A stretch of DNA of 64,000 nucleotides from Ashinkailepas kermadecensis (lineage: Eukaryota > Arthropoda > Thecostraca > Neolepadidae), in contig JAOTOM010005098.1 in assembly GCA_034440615.1 (NCBI GenBank), positions 255,001 to 319,000 of the forward strand. The letters are read 5' to 3'. Below, piece after piece: positions 35,565 through 46,611 of the stretch. Numbering within the stretch: the first letter of the stretch is position 1; each line of letters begins with the position of its first letter. The notes under the pieces were generated by a model. It was not told where the DNA came from. It was given only the letters and a program-made list of their open reading frames with translations, and did not search any database. Position numbers and translations under genes: made by a program.

Positions 35565-37022
35565 CTGGTAAAGATAACCTCCTCTCGGCACTAAATCAAC
35601 TATGGACTGACGGACACTTTTCCACCCTCATGGTCTACTAGTATTATCATCCCTATACCTAAGCCTTCCAAACCACGACATCTCCCCTCTAGCTATCGTC
35701 CTATCTCTCTCACTAGTTGTGCTTGTAAAATTTTTGAGCGCATGGTCAATGGACGATTCAGAGTCTATCTCGAAAACAACAAAATTATATCCCCCTTTCA
35801 GAGCGGCTTCCGACCAAGGCGAAGCACCGTTGACAACCTACTCGAAATTGTGGATTCAATCCAGCGTGGTTTCGCGAAAAAATCCGAAACCATCGCCCTT
35901 TTTTTAGACCTAAAATCCGCGTTTAACAAAGTACACAGTTCTGCCTTTCGAATTAAATTACACCGTATTGGTATCAAGGGCCGAATGGTCACCTTTATCA
36001 CCAACTTTCTAGAACATCGCTCCTTCGTCGTTCGCTGCGGCAACATTCACTCACTGCCCCACACTCTCGACCAAGGCGTCCCGCAAGGCAGCGTGCTATC
36101 TCCAACCCTCTTTCTTATCATGATCAACGACGTATTAGAACAACTTCCCCTGATTGCTCCCCTCCTAAAATATTCTATATATGCCGATGATTTAGCCATC
36201 TGGTGCACCCATCCATTGGCAGACACGGCTAATCATTACATACAACTCGCCATGAATCAAATTAATTCATGGTGCTCCCTCTGGGGGCTACAGATCTCCC
36301 CTACTAAATCGGTCACAATGCTCTTCTCCAGGCTTCCCAGACATATCCCCCCTACTAAACCGCTCCGCTATCGCGATGAAATTATCCCCCTCGAAACCTC
36401 CTTCAAATATCTCGGAGTTACCCTGGACAAAGGACTCTATTTTGGCCCCCACATCACCTATGTTAAACAGCGCTGCGCTGTTCGACTCAATCTCCTGCGC
36501 TGCATCTGCGGTCGCGACTGGGGTGCAGACAGGACGACTCTTACCAAAATGTACATTGCACTGATTCGTTCAATCCTGGAATACAATGCGTTTATCTTCG
36601 ATCATATATCTCCAACACTCACAAAGTCACTGGAATGCACACAAAATCACGCACTCCGCCTCATCACCGGAGCACACTGCACCACACCTACCACCAGTCC
36701 CTGGGGTGAGACCAACATCCCTAGCCTACAACAACGCAGAACACTACAACTCGTTAGATACCACTTCAGGACAATAACACAGCTAAATCACCCCTCCAAT
36801 GTCGCATGGACGAAACCCCCGGTTCGGCGTTCCAAAAACAAAAATAAATACAGCATTGCCATTCACTTGAAGCAGGTTCTCACATCCACACTGAAATTTC
36901 CGAAGGTTACCCCTGACCGAGTCCCGCCCTTTCTCCCATTTTGGCACATAAAACGCCCCAAACTCGAGTATCTCTTTAGGCAAAATAAAAACCTGCTCAC
37001 CCCCATCGAAAGTCCAAGTTAA
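35565..37022 (+). pseudogene. LINE ORF2, reverse transcriptase domain
   Basis: After a frameshift near 35615 the frame is open to TAA at 37020. Motifs in order: IPIPKPSKPRHLPSSYRPI, FRPRRSTVDNL, FLDLKSAFNKVH (first catalytic Asp; AFN instead of AFD), PQGSVLSPTLF, and YADDLAIW (catalytic Asp pair). They are followed by the SPTKSVTMLF and FKYLGVTLDKGL thumb motifs. About 430 residues of clean coding sequence with intact catalytic Asp residues indicate slight decay. It would copy LINE RNA at a nicked chromosome site. Confidence 0.88.
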
Positions 37023-37893
37023 GTTTTTTGAATATCAAGAAGACCACCCACAACACGCCTTCTTTTACACTGATGGCTCACGTACCAGCAATGGTACGGG
37101 AGCCGCCTGGTGCGGTGAGCCCGACACTGGTCAAACCAAATTAACACTTCATCATTCGGCATACACAGCAGAACTAGTCGCCATATTCACTTGCCTCCAA
37201 CACATCACTGCGCAACACATCACTACCCCTACTACAATATGCACTGACTCACGATCCTCCGTGGACGCCCTCGCGGCACTACACAACACCACGCACCCCA
37301 CGCTCCACGCCATCCGACACCTATACAATGACAACCACGCACACCTTCAGCTCACCCTGCTCTGGATCCCCGGACATAGGAGTATCCCGGGAAATGAAAG
37401 GGTTGATGGTCTCGCCCGCGCGGCGAACGACCTCCCCGACAACAATAGAGCTCCGGTGCCCCCAGGGGATCTTCTATTCCTCACTAATAGTTTATTTAAA
37501 AAATATATTCAGGACTGCTGGTCACATAACACCACACACCTACACGATATCAAGCCCACACTCTCCAGCTGGCCCTCCTCCAACCAGCACACTCGCCTGA
37601 ACGAGGTGACACTCGCCAGACTTCGCCTCGGACACACCAAATTGACACACGATTATATTTTTCATCGACCACACCGCCTTCGACTTTGTAGCACATGTCA
37701 CGTACGTCTTACGGTCACCCATATCTTACTTGACTGTCCAGCATATGCTCCTCACCGTCGCTATATCATGCAGTATGTCGCCAAGATCCATTCACAACTT
37801 TCGCTTCGAGCTCTCCTCGGGAATGACCACCCGGCACTCCTCCAGCTACTCTTCCGCTTTCTACAGGACACCAAACTCTCCGAACTGATATAA
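37015..37893 (+). pseudogene. LINE ORF2, RNase H domain
   Basis: Continues the reverse transcriptase in a shifted frame; one base appears lost near 37012. The domain starts FFYTDGSRTSNGTGAAW (first catalytic Asp), then YTAELVAIF (Glu), ICTDSRSSVDAL (Asp) and LLWIPGHRSIPGNERVDGLA (His and last Asp). These are the four acidic residues of RNase H. After it comes a C-terminal Cys/His motif, CSTCHVRLTVTHILLDCP, typical of I-group ORF2. The stop is at 37891. It removes the RNA template from the hybrid. Confidence 0.88.
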
Positions 37894-38094
37894 AGCCTCC
37901 GTTGCATTCTCCTGTTACAAGCTAGCCTGATAAAAGTTATAAGACACGGGCCACACTCCGTACTGGCTATATGACTCCGCTCCACATTTCTTCCTCTCCG
38001 TCGTCGCAAAACACATACAGATAGGTTATCTCACACTAGGTAGACAGGATCCAATCCAATTTGGCTAATACGGACGGATTTCCTTTTAAATTGC

Positions 38095-38159
38095 GCTTGG
38101 TTTTTTACCTACGGGTTTTCCAAGCAGCTTGGTTTTCCCCTTTTTAGGGGTTTCCAAGC
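38095..38159 (+). other. Twin hairpins at the LINE 3' end
   Basis: Two adjacent hairpins share the outer stem GCTTGG/CCAAGC (38095-38125 and 38127-38159). Their inner stems differ: ACC/GGT in the first, CCCCT/AGGGG in the second. They are at the end of the LINE 3' UTR, where the element's reverse transcriptase commonly recognises its RNA, so a recognition role is plausible but untested. Confidence 0.6.
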
Positions 38160-38163
38160 TTTA

Positions 38164-38734
38164 ACTTAAAACATACACCTACACATACAAGGTCGGGCCT
38201 GAATCCCACGACTCGCTCTGGGTGACAGACCTCCGCTTCGCCATCCAGGTTGCAGGTGGACAGTGGAGCCTCTCCGCAGGCTGGGAAGCTGTCCACCCTC
38301 CAAATGTCCTTCCATTGTCATGAGTGTCTGTATGTATGTATGTCTGAACATGTACCTGTATGCCATGCGTGTATTGTCTCTCTACGCCATGTTTCTTGTT
38401 TGACGGCGTCTCTCCTTTCTTGACTAGTTGATATAACCGGATGTCATATAAGCCGGATTAACGTAATTCCTTCCTTAACGTAACAATCTCTAGCAGATGG
38501 CACTTTGCCTACGCTAAAGATTTAGGGGGGAAAAAAGGAAAAAAAAGTCTAGCTATCTTTGTTTTGCAAATCAAGCAAAAGGTTTCCATTTTAAGAGCAA
38601 AGACAGGACGACTTTGGCAGCCATCGAGCAGTGACGTCACAGCGCGTGACGTCACAGGTCGGTCGTCGGCGAGGTGGGAGCCTGGGCAATATTGTCCGGG
38701 CCGGTCGACGGAATGCAAATTTGTCCGGGTCGGT
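38164..38734. other. No recognised gene
   Basis: Unique sequence after the LINE end. GTATGTATGTAT occurs near 38331; no coding sense is evident. Confidence 0.4.
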
Positions 38735-38736
38735 GG

Positions 38737-39115
38737 CGGTGTGGACCGGCCTGAGCGCGCCCAACGTGTGGGGACTGTGTCGCTTCTCCGGTGTGGACCG
38801 GCCTGAGCGCGCCCAACTGTGGGGACCGTGTCGCTTCTCCGGTGTGGACCGGCCTGAGCGCGCCCAACGTGTGGGGACCGTGCCGCTTCTCCGGTGTGGA
38901 CCGGCCTGAGCGCGCCCAACGTGTGGGGACCGTGTCGCTTCTCCGGTGTGGACCGGCCTGAGCGCGCCCAACGTGTGGGGCGTGTGTTTCCGGTGTGGAC
39001 CGGCCTGAGCGCGCCCAACGTGGGAACCGTGTCGCTTCTCCGGTGTGGACCGGCCTGAGCGCGCCCAACGTGTGGGGACCGTGTGTAACGGAGAAGCGAC
39101 TGTGTCGCTTCTCCG
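38737..39115. repeat. 52-bp minisatellite ending in a 12-bp-stem hairpin
   Basis: Seven units contain GGTGTGGACCGGCCTGAGCG, CGCCCAACGTGTGGGGACCG and TGTCGCTTCTCC; two units are shortened. The array ends with CGGAGAAGCGAC-TGT-GTCGCTTCTCCG (39089-39115), a perfect inverted copy of the unit's own end. Frames are open in several registers and not genic. Confidence 0.93.
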
Positions 39116-39499
39116 GCCCGCATCCGCCTGCGACAGCGCCGAGAGGCGCTGCCACGGCTGTGGGGAGGAGGGGGGGGGGGACTCCTCGTCCGACCGAGCC
39201 TGCCCTCAGTGGGCAGGGGCGCGCGACGTGCACTTCGCGCGCACATGAGACAAGCTCGAGGGAGAGACAAGTCCACCTCAAGGGTTGGGCTCCGGAAAGA
39301 CCGTTGAGGTGTGTCGTTTCTCAGCGAGAGGAGGGGGCCACCCGGCGCCAAACACAAGCACCCCCCCCCCCTACCCACTCAACGACACACATGAGCACAT
39401 CGAGCCCACGCACACAAGACAAGCTACTGAACCACCCTACCACACAACGCCGGCATCACACACAACCCCCACTTGACACACTTGTGTACCTCGAGCTCA
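39116..39499. other. GC-rich then CA-rich low-complexity sequence
   Basis: GC-rich DNA with a G run near 39170-39180 and a C run near 39361, passing into a CAC-rich stretch. No gene is supported. Confidence 0.45.
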
Positions 39500-39515
39500 C
39501 ACACACGAGACCACA

Positions 39516-39583
<68 letters not shown>

Positions 39584-39640
39584 CCGGGGCACATAACAAA
39601 CACACACACACGCACATCATATCACTCACTATCACAAGGA
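39500..39640. repeat. (CA)n microsatellite
   Basis: Long CACACA runs (39514-39552 and 39555-39580) with small interruptions. Confidence 0.95.
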
Positions 39641-39699
39641 AGCTGACCATAATTCAACTACTTTAGTTTCCAGACACACCGCACAGCCTTATGCATCCA

Positions 39700-40750
39700 A
39701 GATACACACTTTAGAGCACACGAGCCTGATGCATTCTGCAGATCGCAATTTGCACTATACAGACAGGACACCACTACCAACGTACGTAAAGGCGGCGTGC
39801 GCACATGCAAAAGAAATACTGCACCACACTACCGCGTACCTTCCACACCCCGTCACACATCATTATTATTGGATCGTGCATTAACCACGTAGCATACGAA
39901 CTCATGGCTGTATATGACCCACCAGGTCAACGTACAGGAACCCTTTCGGAACTTCATAGAGCACTTGACGAAATCTCCACACCTATTATAATATACGGAG
40001 ACCCTAATTCACACCACGCAATGTGGGGTCATACGACAGCACGACTAGACACTGGGGCCAACACTTATCAATGTAGCAGCACGACATTCCCTCACAGCAC
40101 TAAACACTGGAACACCAACTTTTGTCACCCAAAGCACGTCACATTACAGACACATTACACCAGACATCAGCCTCGCGTCCTCACGCTTACACCTCTGCCT
40201 CCACCCACCCCTACCGTGCCACATCACAGGCACATCACACCCGACATCACCCTACCGTGCCACATCATAGGCACATCACACCCGACATCACCCCTACCGT
40301 GCCACATCACAGGCACATCACACCCGACATCACCCCTACCGTGCCACATCACAGGCACATCACACCCGACATCACCCCTACCATGCCACATCACATGCAC
40401 ATCACACCCGACATCACCCATACCGTGTCACATCACAGGCACATCACACCCAACATCACCCTCCAACCCTCACGACTACGCCTCTGTCTCCAATGAGATG
40501 CAGCTCCGACCCTCCATTTAGTGGCTACGTTCCTATCAGCATCATTTTCTCTCAACTTCTTGTAAACTTTCTCCCATCACCCAACCACCCCAGGCGGAAC
40601 CTGGACCAACTTTTCTGAATCCCCAACCAATCCAAACTCCTCTCCACGCCAACTACCAGCAGCCCTAATTTCATTCTCCGAACTACACATACGCAATACA
40701 AAACCACACCACTAACACAATCCTTGCGCGGTCCCTTGTGCAACGAGTGG
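39700..40750 (+). pseudogene. Decayed LINE endonuclease fragment (I/Jockey type)
   Basis: Scattered over two frames are motifs of an apurinic-type LINE endonuclease: NVRKGGVRTC (family TRRGGV), AVYDPPGQRTGTL, IIIYGDPNSHHAMWG (normally GDFN; the catalytic Asp and Asn remain, Phe replaced by Pro), LNTGTPTFVTQST and HITPDISLAS. The last catalytic SDH motif was not found because the sequence runs into a 42-bp array derived from the same gene. It differs from the element at 26.5 kb. Several stops and frame changes show it is dead. Confidence 0.7.
40205..40462. repeat. 42-bp array amplified from LINE endonuclease sequence
   Basis: Six copies contain CCACATCACAGGCACATCAC and ACCCGACATCACCCCTACC. 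The unit matches the preceding coding sequence for HYRHITPDISL (40142-40180), so the array grew out of the endonuclease gene. Its length, 42 bp, is a whole number of codons, so a frame stays open through it. Confidence 0.85.
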
Positions 40751-40879
40751 CACCGGGCGGTCCGCGCGAGGAACCACGCACAACATCGAACTGAACGTCA
40801 CAGATCACCCGATACACCATCCAATTACGATCGACTCCAATCACACTGCAGAAGAACAACTACAGCGAGCGCTACAGCC

Positions 40880-43140
40880 AATGCCAGCTGGCATTGCCAT
40901 ACCATCGTCATCTAACATTATCATGCCACTACCAGCTGACGTTACAGCGACTGCCAGCAGACATCATTACCGCCGTCAACTGACATTATTATCACCGTCA
41001 GCTGACGCTTAGGTGACTCCCAGCAGACATGATTACCACCGACAGCTGACGCTACGGTGACCATCAGCAGACGCCATTTCCACCGTCAGCTAGAGCTACA
41101 GTGACTGCCAGATGACACTTCCGGCCAGTTTTGTTCCGTTTTTTTTCTTCTTCTAATGTTGCACTCCAGCCGAATGAAATTTTCATAAAATATCGGGCTG
41201 CGGCAGTGAATAAGAGACGGTGACAAGCCATTCGATCTTTATTCATTTTGAAAAGGAATAGCATATGCTGTAGCCAGTTTTAGTGAGCCTGAGGAAGCTC
41301 TGCTGCGAGACAGAGGGGCAGCAGAGATAGAGCTGTTTATTGCATTTTATTTCCAGTGAATATTGTGATCTATCAGAAGCAGGATGGTCGGAAATATATA
41401 CTCAGTCTAGAGAAACATGCACCAGCAAAGGTGCTGTTGAACTCAGCAAAATGTTGAGAGATACTGTTATAGCTATGTTCATTGTCAGGCAAAGACCTAT
41501 GGAAAGGTTTAGCCATTGTCACACAGCCATTTTTCATTGACAAATTATTGTCTATATTGGACGGCTAGCTTATATGGGTCGAGAATACTCCGCCATTAAA
41601 CGCAGCGGACGTGGAGTGTTTGTTGCGGCATGGGACATGGGACATGGGACATGGGACATGGGACATGGGACATGCACATGTCATGTCCGCAGTATTCAGC
41701 GTGCCTTTGTATGCGACGCAGACAACAGCCAGCTACCGACATCCGTGTGTTGTGTTGTGTCCGGGTCCGTGTGTTGTGTTGTGTTCGGGTCCGTGTGTTG
41801 TGTTGTGTCCGGGTCCGTGTGTTGTGTTGTGTCGGGGTTCGTGTGTTGTGTTGTGTCCGGGTTCGTGTGTTGTGTTTGGGTTCGTGTGTTGTGTTGTGTC
41901 CGGGTCCGTGTGTTGTGTTGTGTCCGGGTCCGTGTGTTGTGTTGTGTCCGGGTTCGTGTGTTGTGTTTGGGTTCGTGTGTTGTGTTGTGTCCGGGTCCGT
42001 GTGTTGTGTTGTGTCTGGGTCCGTGTGTTGTGTTGTGTCCGGGTCCGTGTGTTGTGTTGTGTCCGGGTCCGTGTGTTGTGTTGTGTCTGGGTCCGTGTGT
42101 TGTGTTGTGTCCGGGTCCGTGTGTTGTGTTGTGTCCGGGTCCGTGTGTTGTGTTGTGCCTGGGTCCGTGTGTTGTGTTGTGTCCGGGTGCGTTGTGCCAG
42201 CCAGATGGTTACCGGAGTGCTGCCTCGATGTCGGTGCGACAATACCAGGCGACGACTGTTGGATGGTCGCGACCTACAATGCCCTCGGGCAATGTTTACC
42301 AAACAATCAGTCGCCCGGCGCGTGGCCAATGGACACAATGCGACGGCCGGGAGCCGTCGGTGCCGACGAGGAGTCGTCGACGCCCACAGATGCCATCGAC
42401 GTTGATCTTAACGAGTCCAACCACACGATGGAAAGTTGAACTCTGCTCGTGTCCGTCCTGTGGGGTGCTCTCAAGCATGTCTCCGGGCAGGCGCACGACA
42501 CGGGCTATTAAACATTGGTCTGTGGACACTTAGCTCAGCTGCGGTCTGTCTCGGCCGCGTAAGCCGGCCCCGGCATGGAACTCGGCGGCCATTGCAAACT
42601 GGAGGGAAGCCAATGAACTGGATGGGTGACTGTGAACTGACAGGGGTGCTAGGGAATTGGATGGATTGTGAACTGGAGGGATTGTGCACTGGATGAGTGC
42701 CGATGAACTGGAGGGGTTGCGAACTGGTGCATTGCCAGTGAACTGGAGGGATGTCTGTGAACTGGAGGAGTGCCAGTGAACTGGGTGGCGGAATTTGACC
42801 GGTATCCGTGAGCCCAATTTGAAGTCTCGAGCCCGAGAGCAATGTGAAGGAGTAGCTGGTGTACTGGGGTATATCACGGACACTACCTAATTGAAGACGC
42901 GCTTAACTAAAAATTGAAATTGAAGATATTTGTGTGAGCTGCATGGAAGTATCTGCGGATGGAGGTGTGCTATTGTTAAGAGCGTAGTATCAGTGAAAGC
43001 GTCGGTCAGCCTTGGGTTCTTCTACGACACTTTTAACCGCTCCGACAATTTGGCGTCACAAGCCTTTAGCCAGATTCGCCATGGGTGCACTTGGGGTCCC
43101 AGCTGACGAGCTGCCAACTAGTGAGTCTCAAACTCTTTTG
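40880..43140 (-). mobile_element. Composite repeat element, short inverted copy
   Basis: Reads on the minus strand in the same order as 29045-34015. The SINE-like head (43020-43140) is followed by the AT-rich part, a diverged 19-bp array (42600-42790), the conserved block (42185-42410), the 22-bp array (41748-42190), the 32306-32900 equivalent (41150-41745) and the GTCAGCTGAC-rich end (40880-41110). Arrays are much shorter than in the other copy, whereas spacers align along their length. A local 7-bp expansion of CATGGGA (41629-41675) is unique to this copy. Confidence 0.7.
41748..42190. repeat. 22-bp minisatellite, inverted relative to 30.1-32.3 kb
   Basis: About 20 copies of GTGTTGTGTTGTGTCCGGGT plus CC, the reverse complement of the 30148-32303 unit. 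It has the same deletion variant (TTTGGGTTCGTGTG). Val/Cys-rich frames on this strand are artefacts. Confidence 0.96.
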
Positions 43141-44699
43141 GGATGCGCTAAATGTCAACAGACCTGGCCTGGCGCTTTTGGGCGCTAAATTACCTACCCT
43201 GGTCGATGTGCCCCTAAACCCCAATCATCATCATCGGCCTGGCCTGCTGCCACTGATTATTTTCGATAGTGGTGGATGAGACGTCGTAATTTTGAAGCAC
43301 CCGAATTTCTGCGAACGTGTGCCTATGTAGAGAAGTTGTGAACATTTTCTGGCCATGAGCATTCCTCCTGATTTCGTTGACTTTACCCCTTAGGTAGAAC
43401 TAATTGATTCTTCATAGCTTAGATTCTCTTCCATAAATCATGAACACATTATCTGCACGGCTGTATGGCGATGTGATTGGGCGCAATTTTGTCTGGTGCC
43501 GTTCTCACGAAGAATTGGCGGAATCCGATTCCAAGCTCATGGTCGTTGGGTTCCTTGAATAATCTATACTTAGAGTATCGGGTGGCATGGGGAGTGTCAA
43601 CGCAGAGGTAACGATAAGCTTCAGCCTGCCTTCCACAAAATTTAGCACGGCTGATCTGTCACCAAAAACCAGCTTGATAGGCTCTTAAATCAGCCTTTTG
43701 GTGCATGCTATTTATTGACATTGTACAACAATCATCCTTTTGATGATTTTAAGCGCTATTTTCTTTTACCGGAGGACATTTGTCAACTATTTAAAAAGAA
43801 CGGACACATGCACCTTGTTCGCCTTCACTTTTCTCCTCTTCCTTTTCCTCTTTTCCTTTCACACACATGTTTGGCTAAAAATGTGTGCAGGGAAGGAATG
43901 GTCTCCATACGAGTGAAATGTCCACAAGAAGGTATGAGAGAAAATGATGCGTACACTTTTTCTGTTAGAGCCACGCGCATTCAATATCGCTCAAGGCGAG
44001 AGGCGCAAGACACACTCGTGAATTAGAGAGACCATACATACGCCCTTCCCCTCCTGGTTGGAGTGAGTGAAAGGGCGTGCTGGTATGCTGAACGCCCCCT
44101 TCCGTCCACTCCGAAGCAGTGTTGCCGCGGCTCAATTTCACAGCGTACCAGGATCGCACCCAAATCGTACCAGATTGGCTATGTTTCGTACGAGATCATA
44201 AGCCAAAATGTACCTAATTTCGTACCATAAAAAGTAGGCATAATTTCGACAATTGTATGGCTAAACAAGTAATTTAGATCATTTTATTGGTGTTTTAGGT
44301 GCTCTCTAGATACGTTGATATAAATTGTCAGAAATCAGGACAGGTTCAGTCTTAGACTCCTGACGCCGCCTAGTGAAAGTAGTTTTCAATTGTGACGAAA
44401 AAGGACAATACGAATGCAATGCGCAAAACAGCTATTCTCGGTATCACATAGAAATAAGAAATGTCAGTCAGTGCTTCATAAGTTTTTACCACCAGCAGAT
44501 TCGGGATGCTCATCGTATTTAATATCGCAGGACATGAGAACGGGTGGAGGAGTAAATACGGGAACGAACCTGCAGTGGAATGTGCGTTGTTATTGGTGAG
44601 TCATTTTCATTTGTTATTGGTGATTAATTTTTGACTTCATGGAAGTCGTGGGCGTCCACTCGTGGCTGGCAGGAGGGCGTGACTTGCTGCTTGGTGAGG
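43141..44699. other. No recognised gene
   Basis: Unique or diverged repeat sequence. CCAATCATCATCATCGG near 43220 resembles ATC-rich ends of arthropod interspersed repeats, from memory only. A 103-codon frame at 43715 has no motif. Confidence 0.4.
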
Positions 44700-46270
44700 A
44701 TCAGAGAATGCACTGTTCCCACCTGAAGGCGGTTCCGCTGTTGTCTTTATGAGGTTTAGGCTGGAGGATACTCTCACGGCGGCCGCGCTGGAGTGCGACA
44801 TGGACAGGAGATCCTGCATCAGCTGGACTACCTTTGGGAATGCTGGCTCGCCACTGCCATCCCTCAGCTTCACCTCCGCCCACCTCCGCCCTTCGCTGCC
44901 TGCTGGAGTCCTCGCCATTCTAAATCCAGGACCTCGTACTCGGTCTCTTTGATGAGATTGGGAAATCTCAAAGTCAGCGACACGATGGAAGGCGCTTGCG
45001 AGGTCGGGTTCAGCAGCCCCAGAAGCACCCTGGTCTTGTCGCTGAAGTCGAATCGTCGCCGGATCTGCCTGCAGAGCTCGGTGTAGACCATTTGTACACG
45101 GAGTCGGAAGGCTTGGACCACCTCCTGGGGAACAAACTCTGAGAGGACGATGGCCTCGACGTTGGCGCCACAGTGCTTCTGCTCCAGGGGAGGAAGTTCC
45201 TGGGATGATCAGGATTGACCATCTCCAGTAGCACACCTGGTTCAGCACGCAGGAAGTTGCTGGCCACGGAGAGGTAGAGCTTCAGGAGCACAGCTCGTGC
45301 ATTCTGGACCTTGGATGACTCGGACTGGAACACCTCGTTCGCCCTAGTGATCAGTGGGAGAGCATAGTTAAGGACAGCGATGTACATCTTGTATATGGAA
45401 TCGCGTAGGGCGTTTAGGATGGTTCGAGCGGCGTGGACGTGATCCTCGTCCGCCGCGTGCTGGAAGAAGAGGAGTAGGGCTGCCCACTGCTCGTACATCC
45501 ACTTCACCACCGCCTCGAGGGAGAGCCACCTCGTCCTACAGGGCGCAGCAGCCTGTGGACTGGGACGTCAACTAGATCCTGGACAGCTTGGTACTCGAGG
45601 AGTCTCTTCGGGCTATTGTTGAGATAGCTGTACACGTCTCGGGCTAGATCATCTATGGATGAAGGCAGCTTCGTGCACGCTGCGGAGTTGCACAGATGCA
45701 GCCAGTGGCATATGCAGCCGGTGATCAAGATGTGCGGGAGTTCTCTCCTAAACAGTGCCTGCACACTCTGGTGACACCCCATCATGACGCTAGCATTATC
45801 GGCCGCAAATCCAATCATGTTCTTCAGGGGCACATCATTAACTGACAGCACGCCACGTGGCGTCATGCAGGCCCTGGGCGGTCGCATCCTGGACCTTCAC
45901 CAGGTCCAAGAACAGGTCCCTGGTTTTGCCGTCTCGGTCCTCAAAAACACGTGCCACAATGAGGAGATATTTGGTAGTAGACCTGTCGGTCGTCTTGTCC
46001 ACGATCAGTGATAATGGGTATTGCGCATGAGTGGACTCACTCTTACCCTCTCCTCTGCTCCTATGACATCATTAATAGTCTTAGTAGTCCTCGTTCTGGC
46101 CGACTTAAGGCATTTTGCCACTTCCGATTCTGGGCATACCTTTTTGACTAAGGTACGAGATGGCCGCTTGCCGATAATGGCGGATGATGTTCAACGATGA
46201 GCCCTGCCAGCAGTAGCTCGCCCTGGGCCACAGGGCCACATTATCCTGCTGTTTATGGTGGCCATGGTTC
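44700..46270 (-). pseudogene. hAT-type transposase remnant
   Basis: Reading down the minus strand over several frames: ELLLAGLIVEHHPPLSASGHLV and KVCPESEVAKCLKSARTRTT (about 46020-46230; N-terminal catalytic-domain region of BED-finger hAT proteins), LSLIVDKTTDRSTTKYL (45900-46020), IGFAADNASVMMGCHQSV (45790-45850), CICHWLHLCNSAA and LARDVYSYLNNSPKRLLEYQ. Then come the TRWLSLEAVVKWMYEQW region (about 45480-45530), LPLITRANEVFQSE and lastly the dimerisation signature SHSSAAAVRVSSSLNLIK near 44750-44810. At least four frameshifts separate these blocks, so it cannot be translated as one protein. No zinc finger or terminal repeats were found. It could derive from a DNA transposon or from a domesticated hAT-like gene; decay favours a dead transposon. 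Confidence 0.75.
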
Positions 46271-46437
46271 TGCGGTGGCAACAAACGCGGGTGGCTTACC
46301 CACCACCATCCCCTTCACATGGCCTGCAGAGCCGGTTACGTTCCACGGCCCGGTACGGTACCGCCACCATCCTCCGAGATAAGAGAAAAGTAAAAGAAAA
46401 AAAAATAAATTTATATTTTATAGTATAACCTAATAAA

Positions 46438-46440
<3 letters not shown>

Positions 46441-46474
<34 letters not shown>
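46441..46474 (+). other. A34 run preceded by AATAAA-like motifs
   Basis: Thirty-four consecutive A residues follow an A/T-rich stretch with AATAAA at 46405 and 46433. It looks like the 3' end of a retroposed plus-strand transcript, but the preceding DNA is the reverse strand of the hAT remnant and no plus-strand gene was recognised. A simple poly(A) microsatellite is the alternative. Confidence 0.5.
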
Positions 46475-46476
<2 letters not shown>

Positions 46477-46611
46477 GCCTGTCATTTCAGAAGAAGCGCA
46501 CTGAAAATGAAAAAATAAAAACGAAAAAGACCAGATTGCTCCGGCGTACTGAGGCCGGAATGGCCATCCCGGGCATTCTGGGGCATCTGGTCCGGCCGTC
46601 AAATGGGTACA

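Larger units (their letters stand above)
35535..38163 (+). mobile_element. I-group LINE, 3' half (reverse transcriptase, RNase H, 3' UTR)
   Basis: Homology begins with LNHPTGASVSGKDNLL just N-terminal to the reverse transcriptase core and runs through RNase H into a 3' UTR ending in two hairpins. The missing part relative to the 5' half that stops at 27810 is small (estimated as a few tens of residues), and both halves have the same orientation. A single element interrupted by other DNA is the simplest reading. Two independent truncated copies remain possible. Confidence 0.8.

Noticed and set aside
44637..45248. 203-codon minus-strand frame as an intact gene
   Set aside because: Only its last third matches the hAT dimerisation region; the rest is the wrong frame of the same decayed transposase.
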